NCBI RefSeq assembly: GCF_036188265.1
Contig: NZ_CP108093.1
Coordinates: forward strand, 4,856,001 to 4,920,000
Source: Streptomyces sp. NBC_00247
GTDB lineage: Bacteria > Actinomycetota > Actinomycetes > Streptomycetales > Streptomycetaceae
Direction: 5' to 3'
DNA length: 64,000 nucleotides
Positions 43,022 to 50,273 of this stretch are shown here, in pieces; within the stretch, counting starts at the first letter, position 1, and every line of letters starts with the position of its first letter. The notes beneath the pieces are model-generated. The model saw only the letters and a program-made list of their open reading frames with translations, made no database searches and was not told the origin of the DNA. A program made the translations under genes and the position numbers.

Positions 43022-43621
43022 TCACGCGGCCTGCTGCTCGCCCTCGGCCGGGGAGGTGTCCGGGCCGGTGCCCGGGAGGTCGTCACGGTGCACCCCGTAC
43101 GCCACCCGGCGGGACACCTTCACGGAGCGCCGTACGGGCACGCCGAGGAGTGGCAGCCGGGTGCGCAGGAGAGCCACCGTCCAGTCGGCCCCGTGGCCGT
43201 GCTGCTGGAGGTGCTCCAGGAGGGTCGCGAGGTGCACGCCGGGGCGGTCGCCGATGAGGGTCCGGATCAGGGCGAGGAGCTGCTCACGCTGCGCCGCGGT
43301 CTCCTCGGTCAGGGTGGGCTCCTTGTCGGGGATTGCGCGGATCGCCGCCCAGCACCAGGCGGGGACGGCGACCCAGAGGAGCACCGGCCAGTGCCGGAGG
43401 AGACGCCACCCGCAGTAGGCCCCGGCGGCGAGGACAGCGAGGCGCAGCATGCAGCCGAGGACAGCGGCGATGCCTTCGAGGTCGTCGCGGCGGCCGGCAC
43501 GCACCCACGCGGACGCGCGGTCGGCGAGGTCGCGGAGCAGCTGCTGCTGTCCGGCGGTGAGGGTGCGGGCGGCGCGCTCGGTCCGGCTGTGCTCGGTGCT
43601 CTTCTTCGCGGGGCGGTTCAC
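43022..43621 (-). CDS. membrane protein of the spd-like operon
   Basis: 199 residues: a charged N-terminus ('NRPAKKSTEHSRTERAARTL'), two adjacent membrane segments ('VLGCMLRLAVLAAGAYCGWRL', 'WPVLLWVAVPAWCWAAIRAI'), and a C-terminal winged-helix-like soluble region ('LATLLEHLQQHGHGADWTVA', 'LLGVPVRRSVKVSRRVAYGV'). GTG start with a GTGA overlap. It is the last gene of a five-gene operon; the soluble part may bind DNA near the array just downstream (inference). Confidence 0.7.
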   Translation of the reverse strand: MNRPAKKSTEHSRTERAARTLTAGQQQLLRDLADRASAWVRAGRRDDLEGIAAVLGCMLRLAVLAAGAYCGWRLLRHWPVLLWVAVPAWCWAAIRAIPDKEPTLTEETAAQREQLLALIRTLIGDRPGVHLATLLEHLQQHGHGADWTVALLRTRLPLLGVPVRRSVKVSRRVAYGVHRDDLPGTGPDTSPAEGEQQAA

Positions 43622-44127
43622 AGGGCGCCTGCCAGAATGTTCCCGGCACTCGTGCCCAGGCTGTTCGCAAGGTCGGGCAGGCCGGTCAGCATTCCGGCGA
43701 CGCCTGCGGTGGCACAGAGGACGAACCCGGAGGCGAGCGCACCCACCAGTTTGCCCTTCTCCTCCTTCGGCGCGGCCTTGTACGTGGCGACGAGGAGCAC
43801 CATCACGAGGAAGACCACGACGCCGCCCTCGGAGCTGAGGGTGCCGACGGACCCTGAGGCGATCGACGCGCCGGCATCGGTACCAGTGGCACCCGTGATG
43901 ACCTTCCCGCCGACTCCGGAGGCGACCTGCCGGGTGCACCCGGCAAGCCACCCAGCGAGGCCTCCGGCGCATGCGGTGCCGAGGGCGCCGGTGATGAAGC
44001 CCTGGACGGTGGGGATCAGGTCTTTCAGGGCCCGGCCGCCGACCCACCACTTGCGGAGCTGGAGGCCGAGGATGGCGAGGGCGAGGGCGCACCCGGCGAG
44101 GGTGGCTCCGGTCTGGGCGGTGTTCAC
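43618..44127 (-). CDS. membrane protein of the spd-like operon
   Basis: 169 residues with about four hydrophobic segments ('ATLAGCALALAILGLQL', 'GFITGALGTACAGGLAGWLA', 'GGVVVFLVMVLLVATYKA', 'LASGFVLCATAGVAGMLTGL'). GTG start overlapping its upstream gene by 4 nt. It resembles the small hydrophobic spread proteins encoded next to traB on Streptomyces plasmids; assignment is by type, not by alignment. Confidence 0.65.
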   Translation of the reverse strand: MNTAQTGATLAGCALALAILGLQLRKWWVGGRALKDLIPTVQGFITGALGTACAGGLAGWLAGCTRQVASGVGGKVITGATGTDAGASIASGSVGTLSSEGGVVVFLVMVLLVATYKAAPKEEKGKLVGALASGFVLCATAGVAGMLTGLPDLANSLGTSAGNILAGAL

Positions 44128-44699
44128 GGGCGCACTCCGGTGATCCAGGTGACGGGGTCGTAAAGGTTGATGGCCCCGGTGAGGCCGACGAGCGACACGG
44201 CGAGGAGCAGCAGGCGGCCGAGGTTGCCGCCGTTGCTGGTGGTGCGGATGGCGGTGATGACGAGTGGGGTACAGGCGAGGGCGTACCCGGCGCCCTGCCC
44301 CCACGTCTCTCGGGTCTCGGAGACGCCGTATGCCCAGATCGTGGCGAGGCTGTACCCGACCCCGGGGATCGGGAGCACAGCGAGGGCGAGGGCGCCACAG
44401 ATCTGCCACGGCTTGCCGATGGTGCGGATCCACGCCCACAGCCGCTGGCGACGGGTCGGCTCGGGCGCGGGCTCGTACGCCATGACGACGTGAACGTGCA
44501 TCTGCGGCGGGAGCGGTGCGGGCGCCGGGGCGGGCGGCGGCACGGTGGTGATCGGCGGCGGGGGCGGGACCGGCGGTGCAGCCGCGGCCGGTGCCGGGGT
44601 GCGCCACCACGGGGGGATCTCCCCCGGGAGCGGGCCCCGGTCAGGGAGCGGGGCGCCGGCCGGGATGATCCGGCTCGGGGTGATCGGGCGATCGTTCAC
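44124..44699 (-). CDS. Pro-rich membrane protein of the spd-like operon
   Basis: 191 residues. A Pro/Ala-rich cytoplasmic part ('PAAAAPPVPPPPPITTVPPP') is followed by three membrane segments ('PWQICGALALAVLPIPGVGY', 'GYALACTPLVITAI', 'LLLLAVSLVGLTGAINLY'). GTG start and 4-nt overlaps on both sides. Part of the same five-gene operon. Confidence 0.65.
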   Translation of the reverse strand: MNDRPITPSRIIPAGAPLPDRGPLPGEIPPWWRTPAPAAAAPPVPPPPPITTVPPPAPAPAPLPPQMHVHVVMAYEPAPEPTRRQRLWAWIRTIGKPWQICGALALAVLPIPGVGYSLATIWAYGVSETRETWGQGAGYALACTPLVITAIRTTSNGGNLGRLLLLAVSLVGLTGAINLYDPVTWITGVRP

Positions 44700-45565
44700 G
44701 CTGACCTCCGGGCCATCCGGAGAGTCCGGAGGACGCTCTCCTCCTTGGCGTTGGCGTCGGCGACCTTCCGGACGTACCGGAGGACCGAGTCCGGTTCGGT
44801 GATGCCGCAGGAGAGGGCCGTCCGGACGGCATCCGCCATGGTCATGGGCCCGGAGACCGGCAACGCGGGACCGGTCCCCGGAGGCTGCTCCCCCTTCTCC
44901 GGAGTCTCCATGTCGTCCTCCGGAGTCTCCGGTGCGCCTCCGGAGGCGGCGGAGACGGCGGCCCGCTCGGCGGCGACGAGAGCCTCGGCGCGGGTGAGCT
45001 CGCGGCGTACGGCGACCATTGCGAGGTGCCCGCCAGCCTTGGCGCGCTGCCCGTCCACCCACTGCTGAGTACGGTCGTCGAGCGGCTTCGCGTGGTGGCG
45101 CAGCACCACGGTCCACATGCTCTTGGCGAGGCCGGACACGGCTGCGCCCACGAGCCCGATGGCGAACTGGTCGGCGATCCAGCCGTGCGCGCCGACGGCG
45201 CCCATGGCGATGGCGAGCGCCACGTACCCGGCACGGCGGGGAAGGGCGGCGCGCTCGGTGTCGTACCGGGCAAGCCACTCCAGGGCCATGCAGGACAGCC
45301 ACACGAGATCGAAAACGGCGGCGGCGGCGTACGCGGCCGGGGTGATGGTGGCCCGGTCGAGGAGGTCGCCGATGCTGGCGGTGGACCAGGCGATGCACGC
45401 GACGGCGATGAACGCGGCGGCGGCGGTGACGGCGGTAAGGACGAGGCGGTCCCAGTCGCGCGGGGGGACGGGGACATCGACGGTGTACTTGTCGAGAACC
45501 ATCTCGGTCTTGCCGTCGATGGTGTGCGGGACCAGGCGGGTCCGCTGGATGGTGCGGGTCTTCAC
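44696..45565 (-). CDS. SpdB-like four-segment membrane protein
   Basis: 289 residues. The N-terminus 'DKYTVDVPVPPRDWDRLVLT' leads into four membrane segments between about 42 and 150 ('AVTAAAAFIAVACIAWSTAS', 'AYAAAAVFDLVWLSCMALEW', 'VALAIAMGAVGAHGWIADQ', 'AIGLVGAAVSGLAKSMWTVV'). A charged region and a C-terminal helical domain ('GITEPDSVLRYVRKVADANA') follow. This plan matches SpdB proteins, which promote intramycelial spread of Streptomyces plasmids by forming septal pores with TraB. No TraB is present in the window. Confidence 0.6.
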   Translation of the reverse strand: MKTRTIQRTRLVPHTIDGKTEMVLDKYTVDVPVPPRDWDRLVLTAVTAAAAFIAVACIAWSTASIGDLLDRATITPAAYAAAAVFDLVWLSCMALEWLARYDTERAALPRRAGYVALAIAMGAVGAHGWIADQFAIGLVGAAVSGLAKSMWTVVLRHHAKPLDDRTQQWVDGQRAKAGGHLAMVAVRRELTRAEALVAAERAAVSAASGGAPETPEDDMETPEKGEQPPGTGPALPVSGPMTMADAVRTALSCGITEPDSVLRYVRKVADANAKEESVLRTLRMARRSA

Positions 45566-45567
45566 GG

Positions 45568-46035
45568 TCAGGCCTCTCGGATGAGCGGCCGGGCGCCAGC
45601 CGCGTCGGCGGCGTGCGCGCGGGTGAGGGCGAGCTGGTCGCGGGCGGCTCCGGCGCGGGCGGGCTGCGCCGCGGCGTAGTCGGCGGCGGCCTGGCGGTGG
45701 AGCTCGGCGACGCGCTCGGCCGGGGTGAGGCGGCCGGCGGCGGCGCGGAGACGGAGGGCGTACTCGCCGCGGGTGATGGGCCCGGTGATGGGCGGCATCA
45801 GGCGCAGCAGGGCGCGCTCGATCTCGGCGGCGGTGGGGGTGCGGTATCCGGCGGTGTCCGTCGCGGTGTTCAGGGCGAGGGCAAGGCGTCGAGGCTCGGC
45901 GATGGTGGCGGTCGGGACATAGGTGGTGAGCCGGTCGGCGATGGCGAGGACCAGGGCGCGGACCTGGTCGGGCTGGGTGTCGCGGGCCCGGCGCAGCCCT
46001 TCGTCGGGCTGGGTGCGGTCGGTAGGTTCGGGCAT
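45568..46035 (-). CDS. soluble protein opening the spd-like operon
   Basis: 155 residues, helical and Ala/Arg-rich ('QVRALVLAIADRLTTYVPTA', 'TRGEYALRLRAAAGRLTPAE'). It ends 2 nt before the SpdB-like start. It is similar in character to the soluble partner encoded beside spd genes on plasmids; I cannot name a family. Confidence 0.6.
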   Translation of the reverse strand: MPEPTDRTQPDEGLRRARDTQPDQVRALVLAIADRLTTYVPTATIAEPRRLALALNTATDTAGYRTPTAAEIERALLRLMPPITGPITRGEYALRLRAAAGRLTPAERVAELHRQAAADYAAAQPARAGAARDQLALTRAHAADAAGARPLIREA

Positions 46036-46071
46036 GCCTGCCCCTTCGTGGAGGTTGAGGGTGGGCGGCTT

Positions 46072-46125
46072 GGCGGGTGTTTCAGCACCCGCCGGCGGAG
46101 GGCTCGGCGTTTCAGCGCCGGGCCC
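46072..46125. other. twin hairpins with identical hexaloop
   Basis: Hairpin 1: GGCGGGTG/CACCCGCC (46072-46079 with 46086-46093). Hairpin 2: GGGCTCGGCG/CGCCGGGCCC (46100-46109 with 46116-46125, one G-T pair). Both loops read TTTCAG on the + strand (CTGAAA on the - strand). They lie between the tRNA-like element and the operon start, so they would be in the operon's leader if it is transcribed from further right. Confidence 0.8.
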
Positions 46126-46132
46126 TTCTGCG

Positions 46133-46200
46133 TGCCCCGCCGCGGATTCGAACCGCGCGCCGTGGGCGCTGGGGGCGCCGTGGGCTTGCCTATGCGGGGC
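46133..46200 (-). tRNA. tRNA-like element, degenerate or non-canonical
   Basis: The ends pair as a perfect 7-bp acceptor (GCCCCGC at 46200-46194 with GCGGGGC at 46140-46134, then A). A perfect T arm, CGCGG-TTCGAAT-CCGCG, precedes the 3' acceptor strand. The middle is only 36 nt: a 3-bp GGC-AA-GCC mini-arm and a GGCGC-CCCCA-GCGCC arm instead of normal D and anticodon arms, giving 68 nt in all. No U33 or clear anticodon exists (CCC if a 4-bp stem is forced). Likely a decayed tRNA or a tRNA mimic. Confidence 0.5.
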
Positions 46201-46209
46201 GGGTTGTGG

Positions 46210-46839
46210 TCAGAGATGCGGCTTGGCGTCGCAACGGGTGCAGTAGGTGTACAGGTCCGCGTACGTCGACGCCTGATGCTCGGCCTTCGTGCGGAAGTCG
46301 TACCCGTTGCCGTACAGCCACGGCCGGAAGCTGCGGTTGCAGACCGCCCGGCCGGACGCGGAGGCTTCGGTGAACTTGTGCAGCAGCGTCCCGTGGCTTG
46401 CCACCGACCACGGGGCGCTGTCCTCCGGCTTCTCCTCCGCCTCTACTTCGGCAGCGGAGACGAAAGATGCGGGGTAGGTCGACGTGGAGCGGTGCCGGTC
46501 ATCGCGCACGGCCACGTATCCCGGTGCGGTGTGGATGTGATCGACGGTGCCGGTGATCGGGTCCTGGCCGGGGCGACGGACGACGACCGCCTGCCCCACC
46601 GTGAATCCCTCCGGCGCCGGCGCGTCGACCTCGACGAGCGAGACCCGGCGGCCGTCCTTGTAGGCGATGACGTGGTGTCCCTGTCCCGAGGACATCTCTC
46701 GGACCTTGGAGCGGCCGCCCATCATCGCGTCGTTTGCCTCGGCGAGCGCGTCCGCGACGGTCATGTGCGAGTCAATGCCGTCCTCGGTCCGGCGGTAGAT
46801 CTTGCCGCGTGCGTCCGCCTGAACTTCGTACGTCTCCAT
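46210..46839 (-). CDS. hypothetical protein under the YefM/Phd-like operator
   Basis: 209 residues: N-terminal 'METYEVQADARGKIYRRTED', central beta-rich 'GFTVGQAVVVRRPGQDPITG' and 'VDHIHTAPGYVAVRDDRHRS', C-terminal 'CNRSFRPWLYGNGYDFRTKA' ending in a CxxC ('YCTRCDAKPHL'). AAGGGG precedes the ATG. It is transcribed from a promoter whose -10 and -35 are both covered by TGTACA palindromes. Function is unknown. Confidence 0.7.
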   Translation of the reverse strand: METYEVQADARGKIYRRTEDGIDSHMTVADALAEANDAMMGGRSKVREMSSGQGHHVIAYKDGRRVSLVEVDAPAPEGFTVGQAVVVRRPGQDPITGTVDHIHTAPGYVAVRDDRHRSTSTYPASFVSAAEVEAEEKPEDSAPWSVASHGTLLHKFTEASASGRAVCNRSFRPWLYGNGYDFRTKAEHQASTYADLYTYCTRCDAKPHL

Positions 46840-46869
46840 CTGCTGCCCCTTCGTAGACTGCTTGCACTC

Positions 46870-46898
46870 AATGTACATCGCGCCCTTATGTACATCAA
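46870..46898 (-). promoter_or_regulatory. promoter overlapped by two ATGTACAT operators
   Basis: On the - strand, TTGATG (46898-46893) and TACATT (46875-46870) are separated by exactly 17 nt. Palindromes ATGTACAT at 46871-46878 and 46888-46895 cover both elements, 17 bp apart. In the + direction a TAAAGT -10 (46909-46914) ends 7 nt before the antitoxin-like ATG, suggesting leaderless mRNA. Confidence 0.7.
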
Positions 46899-46921
46899 GC
46901 CCTATGGGTAAAGTAGCCGAC

Positions 46922-47137
46922 ATGGACGCCAACGCCCCCAACCAGTCGATCGCCGAAGCGCGCGCGAACCTCTCCGAGCTGCTCGCCTCGGTCCGGCTGC
47001 TGCGGCGCGTCTACTTCCTCACCAGCCGCGGGAAGCGGCAGGCGGCCGTCGTACCCGCTGAACTCGGCGAACTCATCGAGCAAGCAGGCGGCGCCGACGC
47101 GGCGGCCGCAGTACTGTCCGCACACCTGGCCAAGTAG
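46922..47137 (+). CDS. YefM/Phd-family antitoxin-type repressor, no toxin partner seen
   Basis: 71 residues with the Phd/YefM fold signature: 'SIAEARANLSELLASVRLLR' then 'VYFLTSRGKRQAAVVPAELG'. YefM proteins repress their own operon by binding TGTACA palindromes, and two such palindromes lie just upstream. ATG at 46922 is favoured by the -10 spacing; in-frame ATGs upstream fall inside the operator. A terminator follows 21 nt after the stop, leaving no room for a co-transcribed YoeB/Doc toxin. Confidence 0.85.
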   Translation: MDANAPNQSIAEARANLSELLASVRLLRRVYFLTSRGKRQAAVVPAELGELIEQAGGADAAAAVLSAHLAK

Positions 47138-47158
47138 CGGCCTCACTCAGAACGCAGC

Positions 47159-47186
47159 GAGCCCCCGCCCGGGTGGGCGGGGGCTC
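47159..47186 (+). terminator. terminator of the antitoxin-like gene
   Basis: A 12-bp perfect stem GAGCCCCCGCCC/GGGCGGGGGCTC with loop GGGT. Confidence 0.8.
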
Positions 47187-47234
47187 GGCAGCTGTCCAGA
47201 TGCAGATCAGGCCTGGACCAGGCAGGGTCGGACC

Positions 47235-47453
47235 ATGTCCGTACTGCCCGTGATCGTGTACCCGCCGTCGCCGACCGGCGGCCGCCGCGTCCGCATCGAC
47301 GGTGAGATTCTCGGGCTCGCCCACGGGACCCGCGACATCGTCGAGTTCCTACGCCGCGCCGGCCTCGACGACATCGACGAGCACGACGTCGAGACGTCAG
47401 CACTGATCGACTGGCGCGGGGGCGGCCCCAACGTATGGTCGACCGCCCCCTGA
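47235..47453 (+). CDS. small hypothetical protein
   Basis: 72 residues, 'MSVLPVIVYPPSPTGGRRVR' then 'VEFLRRAGLDDIDEHDVETS' and 'IDWRGGGPNVW'. It is on the + strand after the terminator, convergent with the 47,457 gene (stops 3 nt apart). It does not look like a RelE/YoeB or Doc toxin. Function is unknown. Confidence 0.65.
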   Translation: MSVLPVIVYPPSPTGGRRVRIDGEILGLAHGTRDIVEFLRRAGLDDIDEHDVETSALIDWRGGGPNVWSTAP

Positions 47454-47456
47454 CCG

Positions 47457-48395
47457 TTACGCCGCGGCCGCCCGGTCCCGCGCCGCCGCCCGCTGCCGGC
47501 GCCGATCCTCCGTACGCCGAGCACGCCGCTCCTCTTCCGCCCGCGCACGCTCCGCCGCGTCCAGCGCCCGCTGCAGCGCCGCGAGCTGCTCGACCGACGA
47601 CCACACCCGCGCCCTCCGGTCGATGTCGAACGGCACGGGCGCCGCACAGTCGATCAGCCCCGTAGCGCACGTCACGGCCGTGACCGTCCCGGCCTCCATG
47701 TGCATCACCAGATCACCGGCGCACCACGGGCACGGCATCGGCAGTACCGCCGAGGAGTACCCGATCCCGAGGACCCGATCGAGCCTGCGCGCCGCCTCCC
47801 GCGCGAACTCGGCGATCCTCTCCTGCTCGGCGTAGTGCGTCGGGCAGCACGGCCCGGCACCGACCCGCCCGAGCAGCCACCCGGCAGCCACCGGGGCGGT
47901 GCGCAGCGCCCGGTCCCCGCGGTGCCAGTCCACCGGGTCGGAGGCGTCCCGCTCAGCAATTGAGTCGGCGAGGGAGCAGAGGCCGATCTCGATCGCCCGG
48001 CACGCGTCGGCGACGTGCAACCGGATCGGCACCGGCCGTTCGCCGAGCTGCGCCGGGTCCCGGTCCGCGCGAACCGGGTGCGCGAGTCCCTCGCCGACGT
48101 GCTCGCAGTGCGCACACTGGTAGTAGAGCTGCCCACTCGCGTGCCGGACCGTCACGAGTTGCTGCGGGTGGTGGAGCGCGTGCGCAACCGCCGCGGCGAG
48201 GGACTGCTCGGCGGACACCTCGGCGGCGTCCTGGACGTCGAGCGCGCGGAGGTACGCGGCACCGGGCTGGGACGGCGGCCATGCGGTGCCGGGGCCGTCG
48301 GTGTCGAGGGCGTCGCGCAGGTGTTCCCAGTGATCGAGGATGTGCTGAAGATCCTCGGCGGCGGTACGAACGGGGCGGGTCGTGACGTAGTTCAT
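47457..48395 (-). CDS. hypothetical protein with CxxC motifs
   Basis: 312 residues: N-terminal helical region ('DLQHILDHWEHLRDALDTDG'), a CxxC in 'LYYQCAHCEHVGEGLAH', a second zinc-ribbon-like 'MPCPWCAGDLVMHM' and a coiled Arg/Glu tail ('RARAEEERRARRTEDRRRQR'). It ends the early leftward transcript. Similar multi-domain unknowns occur in Streptomyces plasmids and prophages. Confidence 0.75.
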   Translation of the reverse strand: MNYVTTRPVRTAAEDLQHILDHWEHLRDALDTDGPGTAWPPSQPGAAYLRALDVQDAAEVSAEQSLAAAVAHALHHPQQLVTVRHASGQLYYQCAHCEHVGEGLAHPVRADRDPAQLGERPVPIRLHVADACRAIEIGLCSLADSIAERDASDPVDWHRGDRALRTAPVAAGWLLGRVGAGPCCPTHYAEQERIAEFAREAARRLDRVLGIGYSSAVLPMPCPWCAGDLVMHMEAGTVTAVTCATGLIDCAAPVPFDIDRRARVWSSVEQLAALQRALDAAERARAEEERRARRTEDRRRQRAAARDRAAAA

Positions 48396-48436
48396 GGCGG
48401 GCGTCTCCTGCGGTGCGTAGGGTGATCACACCGCGT

Positions 48437-48473
48437 GGGGCGCCCCGGACATCTGGCCGGATGGGGGCGCCCC
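48437..48473. terminator. hairpin upstream of the 48.4-kb gene
   Basis: A 10-bp stem GGGGCGCCCC (48437-48446) with 48464-48473; the sequence is itself palindromic, so other pairings are possible. It separates the early operon from the next gene. Confidence 0.55.
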
Positions 48474-48494
48474 GTCGTCATGCTGGGGCGGTAC

Positions 48495-48746
48495 TCAGGT
48501 GGAGCGGCGGGTGCAGTGCCTGCCGTGCACAGTGCGGTCGGATGATTCCCAGGTAGGGCAGCACACGGTCCGCGCGAGTTGGTGACGGCGGTACGCCCGG
48601 TCAGAGGCTTCACCGGCCAGGACGCTCACGATGATGAGCACCCCGAAGACTCCGATGTGGTTGGTGAGCAGCGCGGCGAGGGCAAGCAGCCCGAGGGCGA
48701 CGGCGGCGGTCATGCAGGTGCGTTGCAGGCGGCGGTAGTTGGTCAA
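48495..48746 (-). CDS. small membrane protein
   Basis: 83 residues with two hydrophobic segments ('AAVALGLLALAALLTNHIGV' and 'FGVLIIVSVLAG') and a Cys/His-containing tail. TTG at 48746 overlaps the upstream stop as TTGA; no ATG or GTG alternative keeps the first membrane segment intact. Function is unknown. Confidence 0.6.
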   Translation of the reverse strand: MTNYRRLQRTCMTAAVALGLLALAALLTNHIGVFGVLIIVSVLAGEASDRAYRRHQLARTVCCPTWESSDRTVHGRHCTRRST

Positions 48747-49351
48747 GGCTGGGTTCCCGTCTGGTCGTCCTCGTCGAGGAAAACGATCTCGGTGGCGTTG
48801 ACGTGCCCCTGGGTGAGGTCGCGGAGCCGCGCGTACTTCTGCTCCGTGGTGTGCCCGTCCCACACCGGGTCGGTGCTGGCGGTGGCCCGGACGTGCGCGA
48901 AGAGGTCCATGTCGCGGGGCGCGATGTGCCACGTCATCTGCCCGGCCGACGTCTCCACGGTGACGACGGCGTACTCGGGCGCCGCCGGGTCGGTGTGGCC
49001 GATGCGCGACGGGTGGAGTGCGGCGAGGTACGCGACGAGGTGGGCGCGCTCGCGGTACACGGCGCCCGTCGCAGCCTCCACCTCCCCGGCGTGTTCCAGG
49101 GCGCCGACGTAGGCGCGCTTGTTGCTCGCGCAGACCGCGGTGAGCGTGTCGATCCGGGCATACAGCGCGTCGAGCTGGTCGCTGGTGAGGTCGTCGAGCG
49201 GAATGCGGTCCATGCGGAACTCCTTCGGTATGGGCTGGCAGGTCTGCTCGTGCTCGACGAGCAGCTGCTCCGGTGTCTCGGGCCGCCACGCCCCACCGCA
49301 CTGGTCGCACTGCCAGACGCGGCCGGCGGTGGTGACCGCGGCGAGGATCAC
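48743..49351 (-). CDS. hypothetical protein with N-terminal zinc finger
   Basis: 202 residues: 'WQCDQCGGAWRPETPEQLLV' with a later Cys (a C2-C/H finger), then a helical and beta-rich body ('YAVVTVETSAGQMTWHIAPR', 'HTTEQKYARLRDLTQGHVNA'). GTG start, GTGA overlap. Unknown function in the early operon. Confidence 0.7.
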   Translation of the reverse strand: MILAAVTTAGRVWQCDQCGGAWRPETPEQLLVEHEQTCQPIPKEFRMDRIPLDDLTSDQLDALYARIDTLTAVCASNKRAYVGALEHAGEVEAATGAVYRERAHLVAYLAALHPSRIGHTDPAAPEYAVVTVETSAGQMTWHIAPRDMDLFAHVRATASTDPVWDGHTTEQKYARLRDLTQGHVNATEIVFLDEDDQTGTQP

Positions 49352-49986
49352 GAGGACGGGGTGGGGTCGTGGGACTCGTCGGTCATGCAGGGGATGCAGA
49401 ATCCCGGGCAGCGGTCGGGGGCGAGCTGCTCCAAGGGCGCGGCCAGCGGCTCGATGGGAAGGTCCGGGCGGATGTCCTTGAGGACGTCGTCGGTGACGCT
49501 GCGGGAGTCGCTGCGCATGGCTACGAAGCGGGCGCCGCATCCCTCGCCGGGGCGGGGGGTCCAGCCGGAGATGTCGTGGTGGTGGGTGTTGCGGGGCAGG
49601 GTGGATTTGCCGCAGCCTCCGCAGTGGGAGTCGCTGCGCCCGATGACGAGGGTGGCGGTGAGCTCCTGCCTGTCGGCCTCGGGCTGCTGCGCCTCGTCGG
49701 CCAGGCGGCGGAGGCGGCGCACGAGTCCCGTTGCAATGTCGAGCGAGCGAGCGCGGGCGTTCGGGTGGAAGTCGATGCCCGCGATCTCGTCGGCGGCAGC
49801 CCGCAGTCCAGCCGCGAGTTGCGCCGTCTCGGCGGCCCGGTCGGCGGGTGCGGGCAGGACGGCGAGGACCGCGTCGGCGTGGTCCCCGTACTCGTCGGGT
49901 TCCAGCATGTCCGTGTCCCAGGCGAAGCCCTCGGCCTCGCAGATCGCGCGACGGATCCGGTTGCGGAGGGTCGGCTGCTCGGTCAC
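49348..49986 (-). CDS. hypothetical protein with Cys motifs
   Basis: 212 residues: 'LRNRIRRAICEAEGFAWDTD' and a helical middle, 'SHCGGCGKSTLPRNTHHHDI' (CxxC), and C-terminal 'RCPGFCIPCMTDE'. GTG start with a 4-nt overlap. Function is unknown. Confidence 0.7.
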   Translation of the reverse strand: MTEQPTLRNRIRRAICEAEGFAWDTDMLEPDEYGDHADAVLAVLPAPADRAAETAQLAAGLRAAADEIAGIDFHPNARARSLDIATGLVRRLRRLADEAQQPEADRQELTATLVIGRSDSHCGGCGKSTLPRNTHHHDISGWTPRPGEGCGARFVAMRSDSRSVTDDVLKDIRPDLPIEPLAAPLEQLAPDRCPGFCIPCMTDESHDPTPSS

Positions 49987-50273
49987 TTCGGCTCCTCGGT
50001 TCGGTGTTGCGCCCAGTTCGGGTCGTAGACGGGGGTGGGCGCGGTGCGGTCCTTGCGCCAGGCCCGGACGTTCGCTGCGCTCCGGCGGGGGTGCACGGTC
50101 CACGTCCAGGCGAGTGCCACCGCGAAGACGAGCTGCGCGACCCACCACGCGGGGTGGCGGCGCCCCTTGTCGAGAGCGCCCTCAGCCCAGTCGAGGCAGC
50201 GGGTGCCGGGCCGGTATCGGCCGAGCCCGTACCCGGCGGCCAGCGCGGCGGCGGCCACCAGGGCGGCCGTCAC
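49983..50273 (-). CDS. small membrane protein
   Basis: 96 residues with two hydrophobic segments ('AALVAAAALAAGYGLGRYR' and 'WWVAQLVFAVALAWTWTV') and a polar C-terminus. GTG start with GTGA overlap. Function is unknown. Confidence 0.65.
   Translation of the reverse strand: MTAALVAAAALAAGYGLGRYRPGTRCLDWAEGALDKGRRHPAWWVAQLVFAVALAWTWTVHPRRSAANVRAWRKDRTAPTPVYDPNWAQHRTEEPK

Noticed and set aside
47235..47453. Possible toxin partner of the YefM/Phd-like protein
   Set aside because: A terminator separates the genes, the 72-residue protein lacks RelE/YoeB or Doc/Fic features, and antitoxin and toxin normally overlap or nearly abut.
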